A DNA stretch of 64,000 nt from Halichoerus grypus (GCF_964656455.1 NC_135715.1:163772437-163836436), one strand, 5' to 3'; counted from the stretch's first letter, positions 24,858-37,077 are shown. Translations and numbers: made by a program. Notes: generated by a model from the sequence alone, not told the origin.

Positions 24858-24887
24858 ATAAAGTATCATATCTGTATGATACTTTAT
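24858..24887. repeat. Perfect 13-bp inverted repeat
   Basis: ataaagtatcata at 24858-24870 and its exact complement tatgatactttat at 24875-24887 are separated by four bases (tctg). It would form a tight hairpin. It lies where LINE-1 reverse transcriptase normally carries its FADD catalytic codons. Confidence 0.97.
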
Positions 24888-26998
24888 GAGTATCACGAGA
24901 GAGAGTTTGACTTCTTTGCTGATTCAGAAGCTTTTTATTTCTTTTTGTTGTCTGATTGCTGAGGGTAGGACTTCTAGTAGTATGTTGAATAGCAGTGGTG
25001 ATAGTGGACATCCCTGCCGTGTTCCTGACCTTAGGGGAAAAGCTCTCAGTTTTTCCCCATTGAGAATGATATTCGCTGTGGGTTTTTCATAGATGGCTTT
25101 TATGATATTGAGGTGTGTACCCTCTATCCCTATACTCTAAAGAGTTTTGATCAAGAAAGGATGCTGTACTTTCTCAAATGCTTTTTCTCCATCTATTGAG
25201 AGGATCATATGGTTCTTATCCTTTCTTTTATTAATGTATTGTATCACATTGATTGATATGCGGATGTTGAACCAACCTTGCAGCCCAGGGATAAATCCCA
25301 CTTGGTCGTGGTGAATAATCCTTTAATGTACTGTTGGATCCTATTGGCTAGTATTTTGGTGAGAATTTTTGCATCCATGTTCATCAGGGATAGTGGTCTG
25401 TAATTCTCCTTTTTGATGGGGTCTTTGTCTGGTTTTGGGATCAAGGTAATGCTGGCCTCATAAAATGAGTTTGGAAGTTTTCCTTCCATTTCTATTTTTT
25501 GGACAGTTTCAGAAGAATAGGTATTAATTCTTCTTTAAACGTTTGGTAGAATTCCCCTGGGAAGCCATCTGGCCCTGGGCTCTTGTTTGTTGGGAGATTT
25601 TTGATGACTGCTTCAATTTCCTTACTGGTTATGGGTCTGTTCAGGTTTTCTATTTCTTCCTGGTTCAGTTTTGGTAGTTGATACATCTCTAGGAATGCAC
25701 CCATTTCTTCCAGATTATCTAATTTGCTGGCATAGAGTTGCTCATAATATGTTCTTATAATTGCTTGTATTTCTTGGTTTGGTTGTGATCTCTCCTCTTT
25801 CATTCAGGATTTTTTGATCTAGGTCATTTCTCTAGTTTCTCTCCTAGTTTTGTTGATCTGTTCTACTGTTCTTTTGGTTTCTATTTCATTGATTTCTCCT
25901 CTAATCTTTATTATTGCTCTTCTCCTGGTGGGTTTAGGCTTTATTTGCTGTTCTTTCTCCAGCTCCTTTAGGTGTAGGGTTAGGTTGTGTATTTGAGAGC
26001 TTTCTTGTTTCTTGAGAAAGGCTTGTATTGCTATATACTTTCGTCTTAGGACCACCTTTGCTTCATCCCAAAGATTTTGAAAAGTTGTGTTTTCATTTTC
26101 ATTTGTTTCCATGAGTTTTTTAAATTCTTCTTTAATTTCCTGGTTGACCCATTCATTCTTTAGTAGGATGTTCTTTAGCCTCCATGTATTTGAGTTCCTT
26201 CCAACTTTCTTGTTGTGATTGAGTTCTAGTTTCAAAGCATTGTGGTCTGAAAATATGCAGGGAATGATCCTAATCTTTTGGTACCAGTTGAAACCTGATT
26301 TGTGACTCAGGATGAGATCTAGTCTGGAGAATGTTCCATGGGTACTAGAGAAGAATGTGTATTCTGTTGCTTTGGGATGGAATGTTCTGAATACATCTGT
26401 GAAGTCCATCTGGTCCAGTGTCATTTAAAGCCTTTATTTCCTTGTTGATCTTTTGCTTAGATGATCCATCCATTTCAGTGAGGGGGGTGTCACAGTCCCC
26501 TACTATTGTATTATTGTCGATGTGTTTCTTTTATTTTGTTATTAACTGGCTTGTATAACTGGCTGCTCCCATGTTAGGGGCATAGATATTTACAATTGTT
26601 AGATCTTCTTGTTGGATAGACTCTTTAAGTAGGATGTAGTGTCCTTCCTCATCTCTTATTATAGTCTTTGGTTTAAAATCTAATTTGTCTGATATAAGGA
26701 TTGCCACCCCCAGCTTTCTTTTGGTGTCCATTAGCATGGTAAATGGTTTTCCACCCCCTCACTTTCAATCTGGAGATGTCTTTGGGTCTAAAATGAGTCT
26801 CTTGCAGACAGCATATTGATGGGTCTTTTTTATCCAATCTGATACCCCGTGTCTTTCGATTGGGGCATTTAGCCCATTTACATTCAGGTAACTATTGAAA
26901 GATATGAATTTAGTGCCATTGTATTGCCTGTAAGGTGACTTACTGAATATTCTCTCTTTTCCTTTCTGGTCGATGTTACTTTTAGGCTCTCTCTTTGC

Positions 26999-27871
26999 TT
27001 AGAGGACCCCTTTCAGTATTTCTTGTATTGTTGGTTTGGTGTTCGCAAATTCTTTTAGTTTTTGTTTGTCCTGGAAGCTTTTGATCTCTCCTTCTATTTT
27101 CAATGACAGCCTAGCTGGATATAGTATTCTTGGCTGCATATTTTTCTTGTTTAGTGCTCTGAGTATATCATGCCAGTCCTTTCTGGCCTTCCAGGTCTCG
27201 GTGGATAGGTCTGCTGCCAATCTAATGTTTCTACTGTTGTAGGTTACAGACCTCTTGTCCTGAGCTCTTTTCAGGATTTTCTCTTTGTCTCTGAGACTAG
27301 TGAGTTTTACTATTAGATGTCGGGGGGTTGACCTATTTTTACTGCCTCCTGGATTTGATGCCTGTTTCCTTCCCCAAATTAGGGAAGTTCTCTGCTATAA
27401 TTTGCTCCAATATACCTTCTACCCCTTTCTCTCTTCTTCTTCTGGGATCCCAATTATTCTAATGTTGTTTTGCTTTATGGTAGCACTTATATCTCGAATT
27501 CTCCCCTTGTGATCCAGTAGTTGTTTATCTCTCTTTTTCTCGGCTTCTTTATTCTCCATCATTTAGTCTTCTAGGTCACTAATTCTCTCTTCTGCCTAAT
27601 TTATCCTAGCAGTTAGAACCTCCATTTTTTATTGCACCTTATTAATAGCCTTTTTAATTTCGACTTGGTTAGATTTTAGTTCTTTTATTTCTCCAGAAAG
27701 GGATTCTCTTGTATCTTCAATGCTTTTTTCAAGCCCAGCTAGTATCTTTATAATCGTCATTCTGAACTCTAGTTCCAACATCTTACTAATGTCTATATTG
27801 ATTAGGTCCCTGGCAGTCAATACTGCCTCTTTTCTTTTTTTTTTTTTGCGTGAGTTTTTCCATCTTGTCAT
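26999..27871 (-). pseudogene. LINE-1 ORF1 (RNA-binding protein), broken
   Basis: ORF1 protein coats L1 RNA as a coiled-coil trimer. The start (MTRWKNSRKKKKRK) at 27871 leads into a heptad-like segment (LEKSIEDTRESLSGEIKELK), and the C-terminal domain is visible as ARKDWHDILRALNKKNMQPR and LYPARLSLKIEGEIKSF, ending near 26999. About 290 codons in total. The middle part (about 27230-27620) is out of frame with the two ends, so the gene is inactive. An A-rich run near 27835 extends the N-terminal lysine tract. Confidence 0.9.
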
Positions 27872-28035
27872 TTTGTCCAGAGGAGAATAGATGAATGAGA
27901 TAGCAAAATGCTAAAAGGGTAACAATGACCCCAGAAAAATGTACACTAAACAAATCAGAAGAGACCCAAAACCAGGGGGAAAAGAAAGGAAAAAAAAAAA
28001 AAAAGAATATGATCAGGCTGGTGAATTAATTTAGA

Positions 28036-29520
28036 TGTTTTTAGCAAGATTACATCAGAGGTGATATGTACTTCTTATGTATCAGATCAAAAGATACATA
28101 ATATATGTTTTGTTTTGTTTTTCACCATTAGTGACCTAAATTTGATTATTACATTATGATGATAGCTTCATCCCTCTACTGCAAATATGAATATGTTCCA
28201 CTTGCAACCAAAAAAAATCATTTATACACTATCTTTGGTGCTATGTTCAATTACTGTCAATACTTTTCATAACAATTGATAACTTTATCCTGAAGCAATT
28301 ATTATTATAATATGATACTTTTTAAATTCTTTCATTTCCTCTACACTTGCTGGCATTTTTTTTTAATAATCTAGTGTTTTCCCCAGCTTTCAACTCAAGC
28401 TATTTGATTACTCTGAAATATAGTTCATTCTAGTAATAGAGGAAAAATGGTTGATTTTTTTTTTTTTTTTTTGCTTTAAATGAATAATTTTCAAAGTAAA
28501 TAATTTGATTCCTAGGACTGCCAGATGGTGACAAGTGAGTTTGCTTTGGCATTTTCTTTCTTGAATATCACGATGGACTCAGACTTTTATTGATGTAGTG
28601 CGTTTTGATCAATCACCATCATTCTTTTTGATGCCTCAGGTTTGGTGAGTGGGAATCCCCTTCAGATTACCTTCTTGGTTCTTAACATGACTTTTAATTT
28701 TTACAATCCTCCTTGCTTTCTGGAACAGCCAGATTTCCAAAGATCACCTTATACCTTCCTTGCCCCAGACGTGGCATTAGTCTTCTGTCCAAAGATATGT
28801 GGTGAATGGTATGAACTTTGACCAAAATCCAGATCTTGGGTGTGCATTTTTTCCTTAGAGTATGTTACTTCTACACATTTTGTGGCCAGAGTTAAAAAAA
28901 ATATGAATATATGTATTTAAAATCTTGAGTGCAAATAAATATCTCTAATTCACTTTTAGCACTAAGAGTTTATGTGATTTGTAGTTGCTTCTCTTTTACC
29001 TCAACAGTCTTGATGCTGTTAAATTTAACATAATTACTCATTTGATTTATCATATAAGTTAAAAAGTTTCAAAATAACAGCACTGATATAACTATAAATA
29101 ACAAAAGGTGTACTATCAAAGTGTTTTGATCTAAAGTCATTTAAAATAAATCTTTTCACTTTGTAGTTATCATGCATGTGTGTGCATGTGTGTGTGTGTG
29201 CGTGTACATAGATACAGACATATGTGCACTTAATAATTTTTAAAATAAATTTTTCTTTTTCAGAATTTCTGTCTTTCTAAACGTGACTATCACTTTTACA
29301 TTCATTTACTCATCAGCACTCTCGTGCTTCTTGTTATTTTTTCTATAGTTTTAAATTTTTTCTTTAAGCTCAGAACACTGGTCATTAATATTTTAAAGTC
29401 ATTAGTTAGACTTAGCAACCGCTTTCAGAAATTTTTGTACTTGTGTGACTAATGCCTCACCACGAATTGGCTTTTTTTTAATGCTGAGCTACTTTCTTGA
29501 CTATTGCTAATGAGAAAGGA
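28036..29520. other. AT-rich DNA, no gene seen
   Basis: No recognised repeat except a short GT-rich tract near 29175-29205 and a T run near 28457. No exon candidate. Confidence 0.45.
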
Positions 29521-29529
29521 TATGTGAAA

Positions 29530-30075
29530 GATAAACCTTAAGTTTCCAAAGATGTCTTAATTTGCTCTAGCTCTTAGATGATAGCTTAGTTAGGTATAAA
29601 ATTCTAGATTGCCCCCTATTTTTCTTTAAAGCTTTAAAGATACTGTGCATTGTTTCCTGGCAATCCGTTGTTGTTGATTCAAGTCTAATTGTCATTCTTT
29701 GGTAGATAACATGCACTTTCTCTTTATTTTTGATGTTTTTCATTTTCAATATGTTTTATTTGTTTGGTCCTTGAAGTATAATATTAACCTGAGAACTAAT
29801 ATCTTCCTTCTGTTCTGAAAATTTATCGGCTATTATCTCAGACTACAATAATTTGTTATCATTTTCTTCTTCTAGCATTGTTTTTAGACGTTCATTGGGG
29901 TCTCTCAACCTATTCTTCTAGAGTCCAGCAAGTCCATGGTTTGGGCCCTTTTTATGACTTTGTTTTTATTCAGCTCAGGGATACTCTTATCTTGTTGTTT
30001 AGTCAGTCTTACCTTTTAGGGTTTCTTCTTTTGTGTTTTATCTTTTTTTTCTGTGTGTTTTAAGTAGAAGTGGTA
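29530..30075 (-). mobile_element. Old LINE-1/HAL1-like ORF1 fragment
   Basis: The minus frame at 29567-29749 contains TMHSIFKALKKNRGQSRILY and LTKLSSKS, which aligns by eye with the conserved ORF1 C-terminal core (WHDILRALNKKNMQPRILYP in the younger copy at 26999-27871). The rest is diverged. A HAL1-type element, which carries ORF1 only, is the likely source. Confidence 0.65.
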
Positions 30076-30268
30076 TCAAAATCCTGCTACCTCTTTGCTG
30101 GATATCAGTAATGATATTTTTTAAAGTAAAAGAAGTGGAAAAAATGCAATTTTTCCTTTTATTTGGAATTAATGCTGTACATTATTAATGGAATATTATA
30201 TCATAAAGCAAGGTCTTGTTCATCGTATAGAACATCCATACTTTTTATCTTTGTTAAAATTTTAGATA

Positions 30269-30483
30269 ATAGGGGAACCTGGGTGGCTAGGTCAGTTAAG
30301 TATCTGACTGTTCATTTCTGCACAGGTCATGATCTCAGAGTTGTGAGATCAAGCCCTGCATTGGGGTCTGTGCTTAGTGTGATGTCTGCTTGAAATTCTC
30401 TCTCCGTCTTCCTCTGTCCTCCCCTCCCAACTTGTGCGTGTTCTCTCTCTCTCTCAAATAAAATAAATAAATCTTTAAAAAAA
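30269..30483 (+). mobile_element. CanSINE with perfect 14-bp target duplication
   Basis: Plus-strand CanSINE ('gggaacctgggtggctaggt'), (TC)n and aataaaataaataaatc tail. Direct repeat taaaattttagata at 30255-30268 and 30484-30497. The body is more diverged than the consensus-like copies. Confidence 0.95.
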
Positions 30484-30497
30484 TAAAATTTTAGATA

Positions 30498-32748
30498 TAA
30501 ATTGAGTTCTTTATGTATTTCTTCTTACAAACCTATATAACCTCATGTATAATAATAAACTTTGCACTTTTAATTATTATAAAGAAATAAGTTATAGTTT
30601 GAAGATTGTATTTCTGTCATTAGTAAATCATGGATATTAAATAATATGTTCAGAAATTTTACATTAAAGACTGCCTACATTTTTGTAAACTTGTACTTAA
30701 GTTTAATAAGTAAAATAATTCAGGCTACTCATTAAAGGATAAGAAGAGATACTTAAATTCTTTTTCCTATCACTGGCTCTCAACTATAATACATTTTACA
30801 GTCTAGATATTTTAAGTTCTAAATAACCTTTTCTCATTTTTGTAAAAGTTATTTTAAATAGGAAAATTGAACATAGTGCGGAAGAAAATAGCATCCTCTG
30901 TAACTGTATTCATGTACTGTTCAAAAACATTTTACTTGTGATGGTCATATTTCTTAGTTTAATTATATTAAACTATATCAAACAGTGATGATACAGGCTT
31001 TTGAAAAATGCTGTGAAGTTAAATATATTAAAATTAAAGTTTTATTTATTTTATTTTTTAATAATTTTTTTATTATGTTATGAAGACTCAATTCATTGAG
31101 GTTAGAAATGTTGTCTTGTTCTTTGATTTGCTTAGTATATGGTGTATTGTAACTGCTTAGTAAATATTGAATTGTAGGTAGTAAGTTTCAGAGGGATTAC
31201 ATGATTTTACTAAGTCCTGACTACTTTTATTAATTTAAAGATAAGTCTTTTGAATATTCTAGACTTTATCCTTGAAACCTAGCAAAAATATTGTTAGCAA
31301 AAAACTAATTAGTGGAAAATAAAGAATTAAGGTTTAGTTCTCTTGGTTACTATTTCAATTACCTTTCCATTGCCCAGAGTTGAATAAATTGATATTCTTA
31401 TATAGGAAAATTGGCTGCTTTTTAAAGCAATTTTAGAGTGTAAATAAAGCTACTATTTAATTCCTTTCTTGCATACACAGCTTTTTTTTTTCAAGTAAAT
31501 CAGGATGTGTTCTCTTAAAAATCATCCTGTGACTTAAAGTTGTGTCATTGTATATAAAGAATATTGGTTCTGGCTTTGTCTTGCTATGGTAAATTTTGAA
31601 AAGATGTCAAGAAAACTTGTCTTATTCACTTTGAAGTAAAAAACCAAGATAAAACTAAAATAAAATTAAAAGAAGCTTAGGACAACATTTCATCTCATGC
31701 TATTTTGGGGGGGAAAAAGTCCAAACGTATATAGTAAACTTGTGTCTTGGTAGTAAGTCTGTAGACATTATCAGATCAATCTAAATTGAGTTAGTGTATA
31801 TGTAGTAGGCAGAAACTGGTGGAAATTAGTTTATCTTCCCCAGACTCTTTTTGTTTTCTTTGTACAAAATAGGATAAACTCATTTTTAGACCTGATTAGG
31901 TTTCTTTGTTGTTTTTTTTTTTTCCCTTTCCCTAAAAGGGCAAGGATAGTCCATACTTTGTTAGATTCACACCAGCTATTAGAAATAGGAAACCATTAAA
32001 AAGCCCAAGGCACATGCATGACATCTGCAGCTACTATTGGAAAAGATGTTGAATGCAAAACCTGACACATTTCCAAGTAAGGAACATGAACAATTATCTC
32101 TAATGCTTTTTAGTTTTATTGATTATAAGCAACATCTTGAAGCTATAGGTATGATTTTCATGGTAGCTGTAATCTGTAATATGACCTGCAGATATTCCTC
32201 TTTATTTTAATAATAGGGTCTGTAGAAATTACATTTTAATCCTATTAGACAAACAGAAATGCTGTTTCATTGCTAATCTTAGTGGACATGTTAGGCTCTT
32301 GTTTGTTTTAAATGCCCGTTTTCTCTTATATTTAAATGTGGGTTTGTTGTTTTTCCCCCTCAGTGCATGCATTTATCCACTTCTCATTTATAAGCTTAGA
32401 TTGTATTCAGAATATTTGTATCAAAAATGCTTAACTTATATAATGCTTTCTGAAATAATTTTATTAATCTGCAAATTGTCTATTTGAATAAAAACAAAGA
32501 CATTAATTACAAAGAAGTATTTTTGAAAGGGGTTTTATTTAATTGACTTTTATGCTAAGAATTAAATACATTGCGTAACATATTTGCATATATCAAAGGT
32601 TCTGTACTCATTTGAACTCTTAAAAGTTGCTAATTTGTGAGGGAATTCTCTAATTCTATCTTGAAGAATCTGAAAGCCAATTTAATATTGGTTCATGTAA
32701 CTATTTATATAAAGCTATCATGTGTCATCTATTGCCTGTTCCTCACAG
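30498..32748. other. Very AT-rich DNA upstream of the candidate exon
   Basis: No recognised mobile element over more than 2.2 kb, which is unusual for this window. No RNA gene or further exon was supported. Confidence 0.45.
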
Positions 32749-32804
32749 GATGAAAGCAACTTCATAGAATATGGTGATTTAGTTGCTCTGCCCTCTGTGA
32801 TCAG
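32749..32804 (+). CDS. Candidate internal coding exon of an unrecognised gene
   Basis: A 56-nt segment between a strong acceptor (ttgcctgttcctcacag, pyrimidine-rich, ends 32748) and a near-ideal donor (cag|gtgagc, gt at 32805). Only one frame is open: it starts on the first exon base and reads DESNFIEYGDLVALPSVI plus two bases, so entry phase 0 and exit phase 2. The other two frames stop within the exon. The segment sits in repeat-free DNA. I do not recognise the protein. A chance splice-flanked open segment of this size is possible, so this is a proposal only. Confidence 0.45.
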
Positions 32805-33556
32805 GTGAGCTCTTAGGAATTATGGCTGTCTGATATGTCAAATAGGTTTATTAAAACTCTGCAGCAGCTGTTACATAGTAGGTTCTTCTTATTCATTGTA
32901 CATCACAAAATCTACAAGTGTTCAGAGTAGGGCTTCTTGTTAAGCAGTATATGGTGGCACCGAAAGACTCAGGCTGCCCTTTTGTTTCATACACACTCCA
33001 AAAAAAGAACAACAAAAAAACCAGCTCTCCAATTCATTCCTTAATAATAACAATTTTCCAAGACTCTCTATTTTCCTAGGTCATTTAGACAAATGTTGCT
33101 CTACATCAAAATATAATTAAATGATACATTATCAGTTTAAATTGCATTTTTGGTGTATTATTTCAGAATAATTGTGATTTATGGGGCTTCTGACTGCTTT
33201 TATAATTGTTAAGTGTTCTGTAGCTCACTAAATGTTTTTAACTCCATTTTAGTGCCCAAAGGCAAAAATTTTATAAATCAAACTCATTAATAAATAATTT
33301 TTTCATTATGGCTCTGGAATAAGAGGACTACATAGGATGGCCTTTTAAAAACATTACTACTTATAATTTGATATGGCTTTAAATGGGGTATTGTACATAA
33401 TGTATTGTAATGAGACAATCTCTTCCAGCCCTATAGGTATTTTACATGGAATGTCACAGTGAAGGGATGTTCAAGAGCCTCAAGGAAGCCAGACAATGAA
33501 TTTTATATTATTTCTTTTTTTTTTTCAATAACCATTGAATGGAGATCCCTTAGATC
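32805..33556. other. AT-rich DNA, no further gene seen
   Basis: Downstream flank of the candidate exon; no repeat recognised. Confidence 0.45.
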
Positions 33557-33757
33557 TTTTTTTAAAGATTTTTAAAATTTATTTATTTTGAGAGAGAGAG
33601 AGCACACACAAGCTACAGGGAGGGGCAGAGGGAGAGGGAGAAGCTGACTCCCCACTGAGCAGGGAGCCCAATGCAGGGCTCAGTCGATCCCAGGACCCCA
33701 GGATCATGACCCCAGCAGAAGGCAGATGCTTAACTGACTGAGCCACCCAGGTGCCCC
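33557..33757 (-). mobile_element. CanSINE
   Basis: Minus-strand CanSINE from aaagatttttaaaatttatt to 'gagccacccaggtgcccc'. It directly abuts a short TTG array. A clear target duplication was not resolved. Confidence 0.95.
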
Positions 33758-33777
33758 TTGTTGTTGTTGTTGTTGTT
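33758..33777 (+). repeat. (TTG)n microsatellite
   Basis: Six to seven TTG units immediately beside the SINE head. Confidence 0.9.
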
Positions 33778-33789
33778 TTGCTTTTTTTT

Positions 33790-35410
33790 TTCAACTTAGA
33801 ACTTCTGCACTAGTAAAATTCAGTTATATATTTTAAAGATTTTTTTCCCAGTGATTATGATGGAAAGATGAATTTTTGAATAAAATGACTGAACTCTCCT
33901 ACATGAAAAAAAATTTTTATATACAGAAACTCCAAGTTAACTCAATAACATTTTAATTCACCCTAAAAATAGGAAAGGAAAATCTCAAAACATATATTAA
34001 GAAATATTCACATGCCTGTGGGAGTTTACGGTCAACCTATCTCCAAAAAAATGAGAAATTTCATTTCTTTTTTCAGGTTGTAAATTTATTTCTATATTTA
34101 CTATTTCATTCTAAGAAATAAATTAATAGATGTTTGCCCTAACTGCCTTACCTATATGAGAATTTTGGATAGATCATTTTTCTGATATAATGGTGAAATA
34201 CCCAAGACACTCTCCAGAAGTAACATTTTACTTGACCTCTATAGTTAAAATTTTTCTCCCAAACACACACACTTTTACTTTGTATTGTGTCATTCAAACT
34301 ATGGTTCAAATTTTAACCATGATTGCCATCCTCATACTTAAAAATATAAAGCTAATATTCACCTACAGTAAATATTTATATAATACCTGATGCCAACAAT
34401 GAACACCTGCTTGTAATTTTTTAAAGCTATGATGTAAGAATATTTTATTATGTAAAAAATTTCAATTATTTAATCAACAGTGAATATCACCATAATTAAT
34501 TTTAAAGTGTCCTGTGTTTTATGAGAGAATATTTTTAAACCTTCAATTTTACCTAATTTTGTGACAGTGAATTGTTCTCTTTGTAATTGCCTTGCAAAGT
34601 TTTTAAAAGGGAATGAGGAAGCTACAGACTAAAGTTGTGACCTTTGAATTAGATAAATAGGTTAAATTACTTGAGATTTTGAATACCCTGCTATGCAGCA
34701 TAAGTGTAAAGTTGTCTAGTTAACTATGATCTTAAATGGCTAATTCTTATATAACTAGTTTTATGCAACTAACAAAATAAAAACAAAAGTCATCAAAATC
34801 CTTGGTTACCAGTGCATTAAATAACCCCAATTAATTGGCTGTTGACCTTCAAGAACATCTCGAACTATTGGCTAATAAATTGTATCTTGTTATGTTAATT
34901 ACCCTTTACATATCCAGGAACATATGCTAAGAGAACTGGAGATAATTCAATATATGTTGTTTAGGATTTCCTGAAGCCTGTTCCATAGACTTCTAGTACT
35001 CTAGATGATCTTACGCCAAATAGGACTGGAAATGCTACACACTTTATTCCCTCCACAGGGACTCAACAATATAGCAAATTTAAAATTCTGAGAAGTATTA
35101 CATAAGAATTTTTTTTTTTTTAATTTAGAGTTTCCCCAGTTAATCTGACCACATGACCCTTTTCTTTCATCTGCTAATATCCCCTGGATGACATTGTGAG
35201 AAATACCAGAAATACCAATCTTATTGTATCTCATTAATACCACAAGTGAACCCTAAATCTAGTTCACCAGATGCATATGGTTTAATTAATTACCAAGTGT
35301 TTTTCTGTTTTGTTTTTTTTTTTAATTTCTAGATTTAGTTGACAGGTGGGTAGGAAGAATGGGGAAAAGAGTATTATTTCTGAGAAATGTCTAAAATCAT
35401 TGTGCTTGAA
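33790..35410. other. Very AT-rich DNA, no gene seen
   Basis: No repeat family or exon recognised. Short open frames (66 to 80 codons) look like chance. Confidence 0.45.
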
Positions 35411-35545
35411 AGGGCCCAGGAGCCTGGGGATGGGCTTTCTTTGAGGCCTTGAGCAAATTGCAGTACTTGTTTTTGGCCTTGTTTTCTTATTTATCAGTGA
35501 GGGATGTCAAACAACCTCCTGCATTCTGAAATTCCATGTCTCAAG
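35410..35545 (+). mobile_element. MIR-like fragment
   Basis: 'tttgaggccttgagcaaatt' followed by 'ttttcttatttatcagtgag' resembles the MIR core and next segment. Diverged. Confidence 0.5.
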
Positions 35546-35994
35546 ACTGAGTTTCTTCTTCTTCTTCTCCCCCTCCCCTTTTTAAGAACTAGAATCTAGA
35601 AATAAAAGTTAGGTAACAATTCAGTCAATATCATCTTGCTTCTTACTCTTGCTATTTTGCCAGCTGTTTGGTTTGATGTAGGCAGGATTGACATTAGAAG
35701 CAGCCAGTGTAGTTCATTCATTGACCACTCTGGTCCTGGGAGTGATCCCTCTTACTTGGGGAAACCAAGAATGAGGAGTCAGCCCCTCTACCCCCCAAAT
35801 CTTGTTCTTAATGCAGTGTGAAGCGATTTCCAAATAAATTAAAACTAGCTCAAAGATCTTTCTGAGAATGATTAAGAGAGGTGACAGAACATGAATAGAG
35901 AAGCTTAAAATAAATATATACCCTTTGAGGACTCTTTCTTTTTAGAAAATGGCAAGATTATGGAGTAATACTTTTCTTTAAAGAAAGGACTTCT

Positions 35995-36423
35995 ACTCAG
36001 CCATGAAAGAAAGAAAAGAAAGAAAGAAAGAGAAAAAGAAAATGACCTGGATAGAACTAGAGGGTATTATGCTAAGCAAAATAAGTCAATCAGAGAAAGA
36101 CAATTATATGATCTCACTCATATGTGGAATTTAAGAAACAAAACAGGATCATAGGGGAAGAAAGGAAAAAATAAAACAAGATGAAATCAAAGAGGGAGAC
36201 AAACCATAAGAGACTCTTAATCATAGGAAACAAACTGAGGGTTGCTATAGGGGAGGTGGGTGGGGGGAATGGAGTAACTGGGTGATGGGCATTAAGGAGG
36301 GCACTTGATGTTATGAGCACTGGGTGTTATATGCAACTGATGAATCATTAAACTCTACCTCTGAAACTAATAATACACTATATGTTAATTGAATTTAAAT
36401 TTAAAAATAAAATTAAAAAATTT
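35995..36423 (+). mobile_element. 5'-truncated carnivore LINE-1 3' end
   Basis: Plus-strand LINE-1: ORF2 C-terminal coding ('ggatagaactagagggtatt', 'gctaagcaaaataagtcaat') then 3' UTR ('gggtgatgggcattaaggag', 'gagcactgggtgttatatgc') and A-rich tail. It matches, as complement, the 3' part of the copy at 22847-28021, so both belong to related carnivore lineages. The probable target duplication is aaaggacttct / aaagacttct. An AAAG expansion lies at 36008-36042. Confidence 0.93.
36008..36042 (+). repeat. (AAAG)n microsatellite in LINE-1
   Basis: gaaagaaagaaaagaaagaa-type array inside the truncated LINE-1, replacing the segment that in the other copy holds the AC array. Confidence 0.88.
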
Positions 36424-36433
36424 AAAGACTTCT

Positions 36434-37039
36434 GTTGGATACCCACGTTGTTACTAACAACCTTCACAACTCCTTATGTTCTTGTTTCAATGATAAAGGA
36501 CAGTTGGTGATAGGAATTTTAGTGTTGGGGGTGGGGAAGTACATACACGAATAGAGCACATGATAACTTGCTACAATGTCTCTTTTAGTGGAAAATAGTT
36601 ATTTACATTTGTCACAAATTAAACTCACCAAATCATTAAAATTATACCCTCTGACTTTTGACTTAACAATTAGGAATGATGTCATTGAGGTTTTAATCTC
36701 AGAGAATCAGTTAATATATTTATAACATACATAATTTTCCAAAAAAGCATTTTTGTTATTAAGAGTATAGTTTAAGAAAAGGTACTTCTTTGATGGCTAA
36801 ATGTTTAACCTGAACTAATTAGGAGCCATGAGGATTTTAGTTAATAAGTTAAGGCACTGAAAACTCCAATTGAGTGTTCATAATTTAGCTTTGCTCCTTT
36901 AATCTGATGTGACAGAGCAATTTAGTATTTTAGGTTCATTCAGTGGCTAGTACAGCATCATTCTCTATAATTTTTATTAATTGCACAGTTTTCCTTTAGT
37001 GTTTTTAGGTGAGGGTATTTGTTTTCTAAAGATGGATCA

Positions 37040-37077
<38 letters not shown>

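Larger units (their letters stand above)
23137..26919 (-). pseudogene. LINE-1 ORF2 (endonuclease and reverse transcriptase), broken
   Basis: ORF2 protein would nick DNA and copy L1 RNA at the target. From the start near 26919 the N-terminal endonuclease is visible, with an LQETHF segment, RLDLILSH and SDHNALK motifs. The reverse transcriptase follows ([20 protein letters not shown]). The thumb-side segment [11 protein letters not shown] is present, and the C-terminus (DKYHMTSLI) ends near 23137. The full span of about 1260 codons fits the usual ORF2 length. Breaks: a stop and shift near 25810, a shift near 25300, further shifts near 24440 and 24150, and an AC array at 23274-23311. The catalytic FADD segment is replaced near 24858-24890. 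Confidence 0.93.
22847..28021 (-). mobile_element. Nearly full-length carnivore LINE-1
   Basis: Antisense LINE-1 of about 5.2 kb. From low to high coordinate it shows the T-rich tail complement, 3' UTR, ORF2, a short inter-ORF spacer, ORF1, and about 150 bp upstream of ORF1, so the 5' UTR is mostly missing. A probable target duplication, ttgattaagttaga at 22833-22846 and tgaattaatttaga at 28022-28035, differs at two positions. Both ORFs are broken, so this copy cannot encode an active retrotransposon. Confidence 0.96.

Noticed and set aside
37046..37076. 31-T run as the tail of a minus-strand retrocopy
   Set aside because: The sequence next to it matches no SINE, LINE or gene that I recognise, and no flanking duplication was visible.
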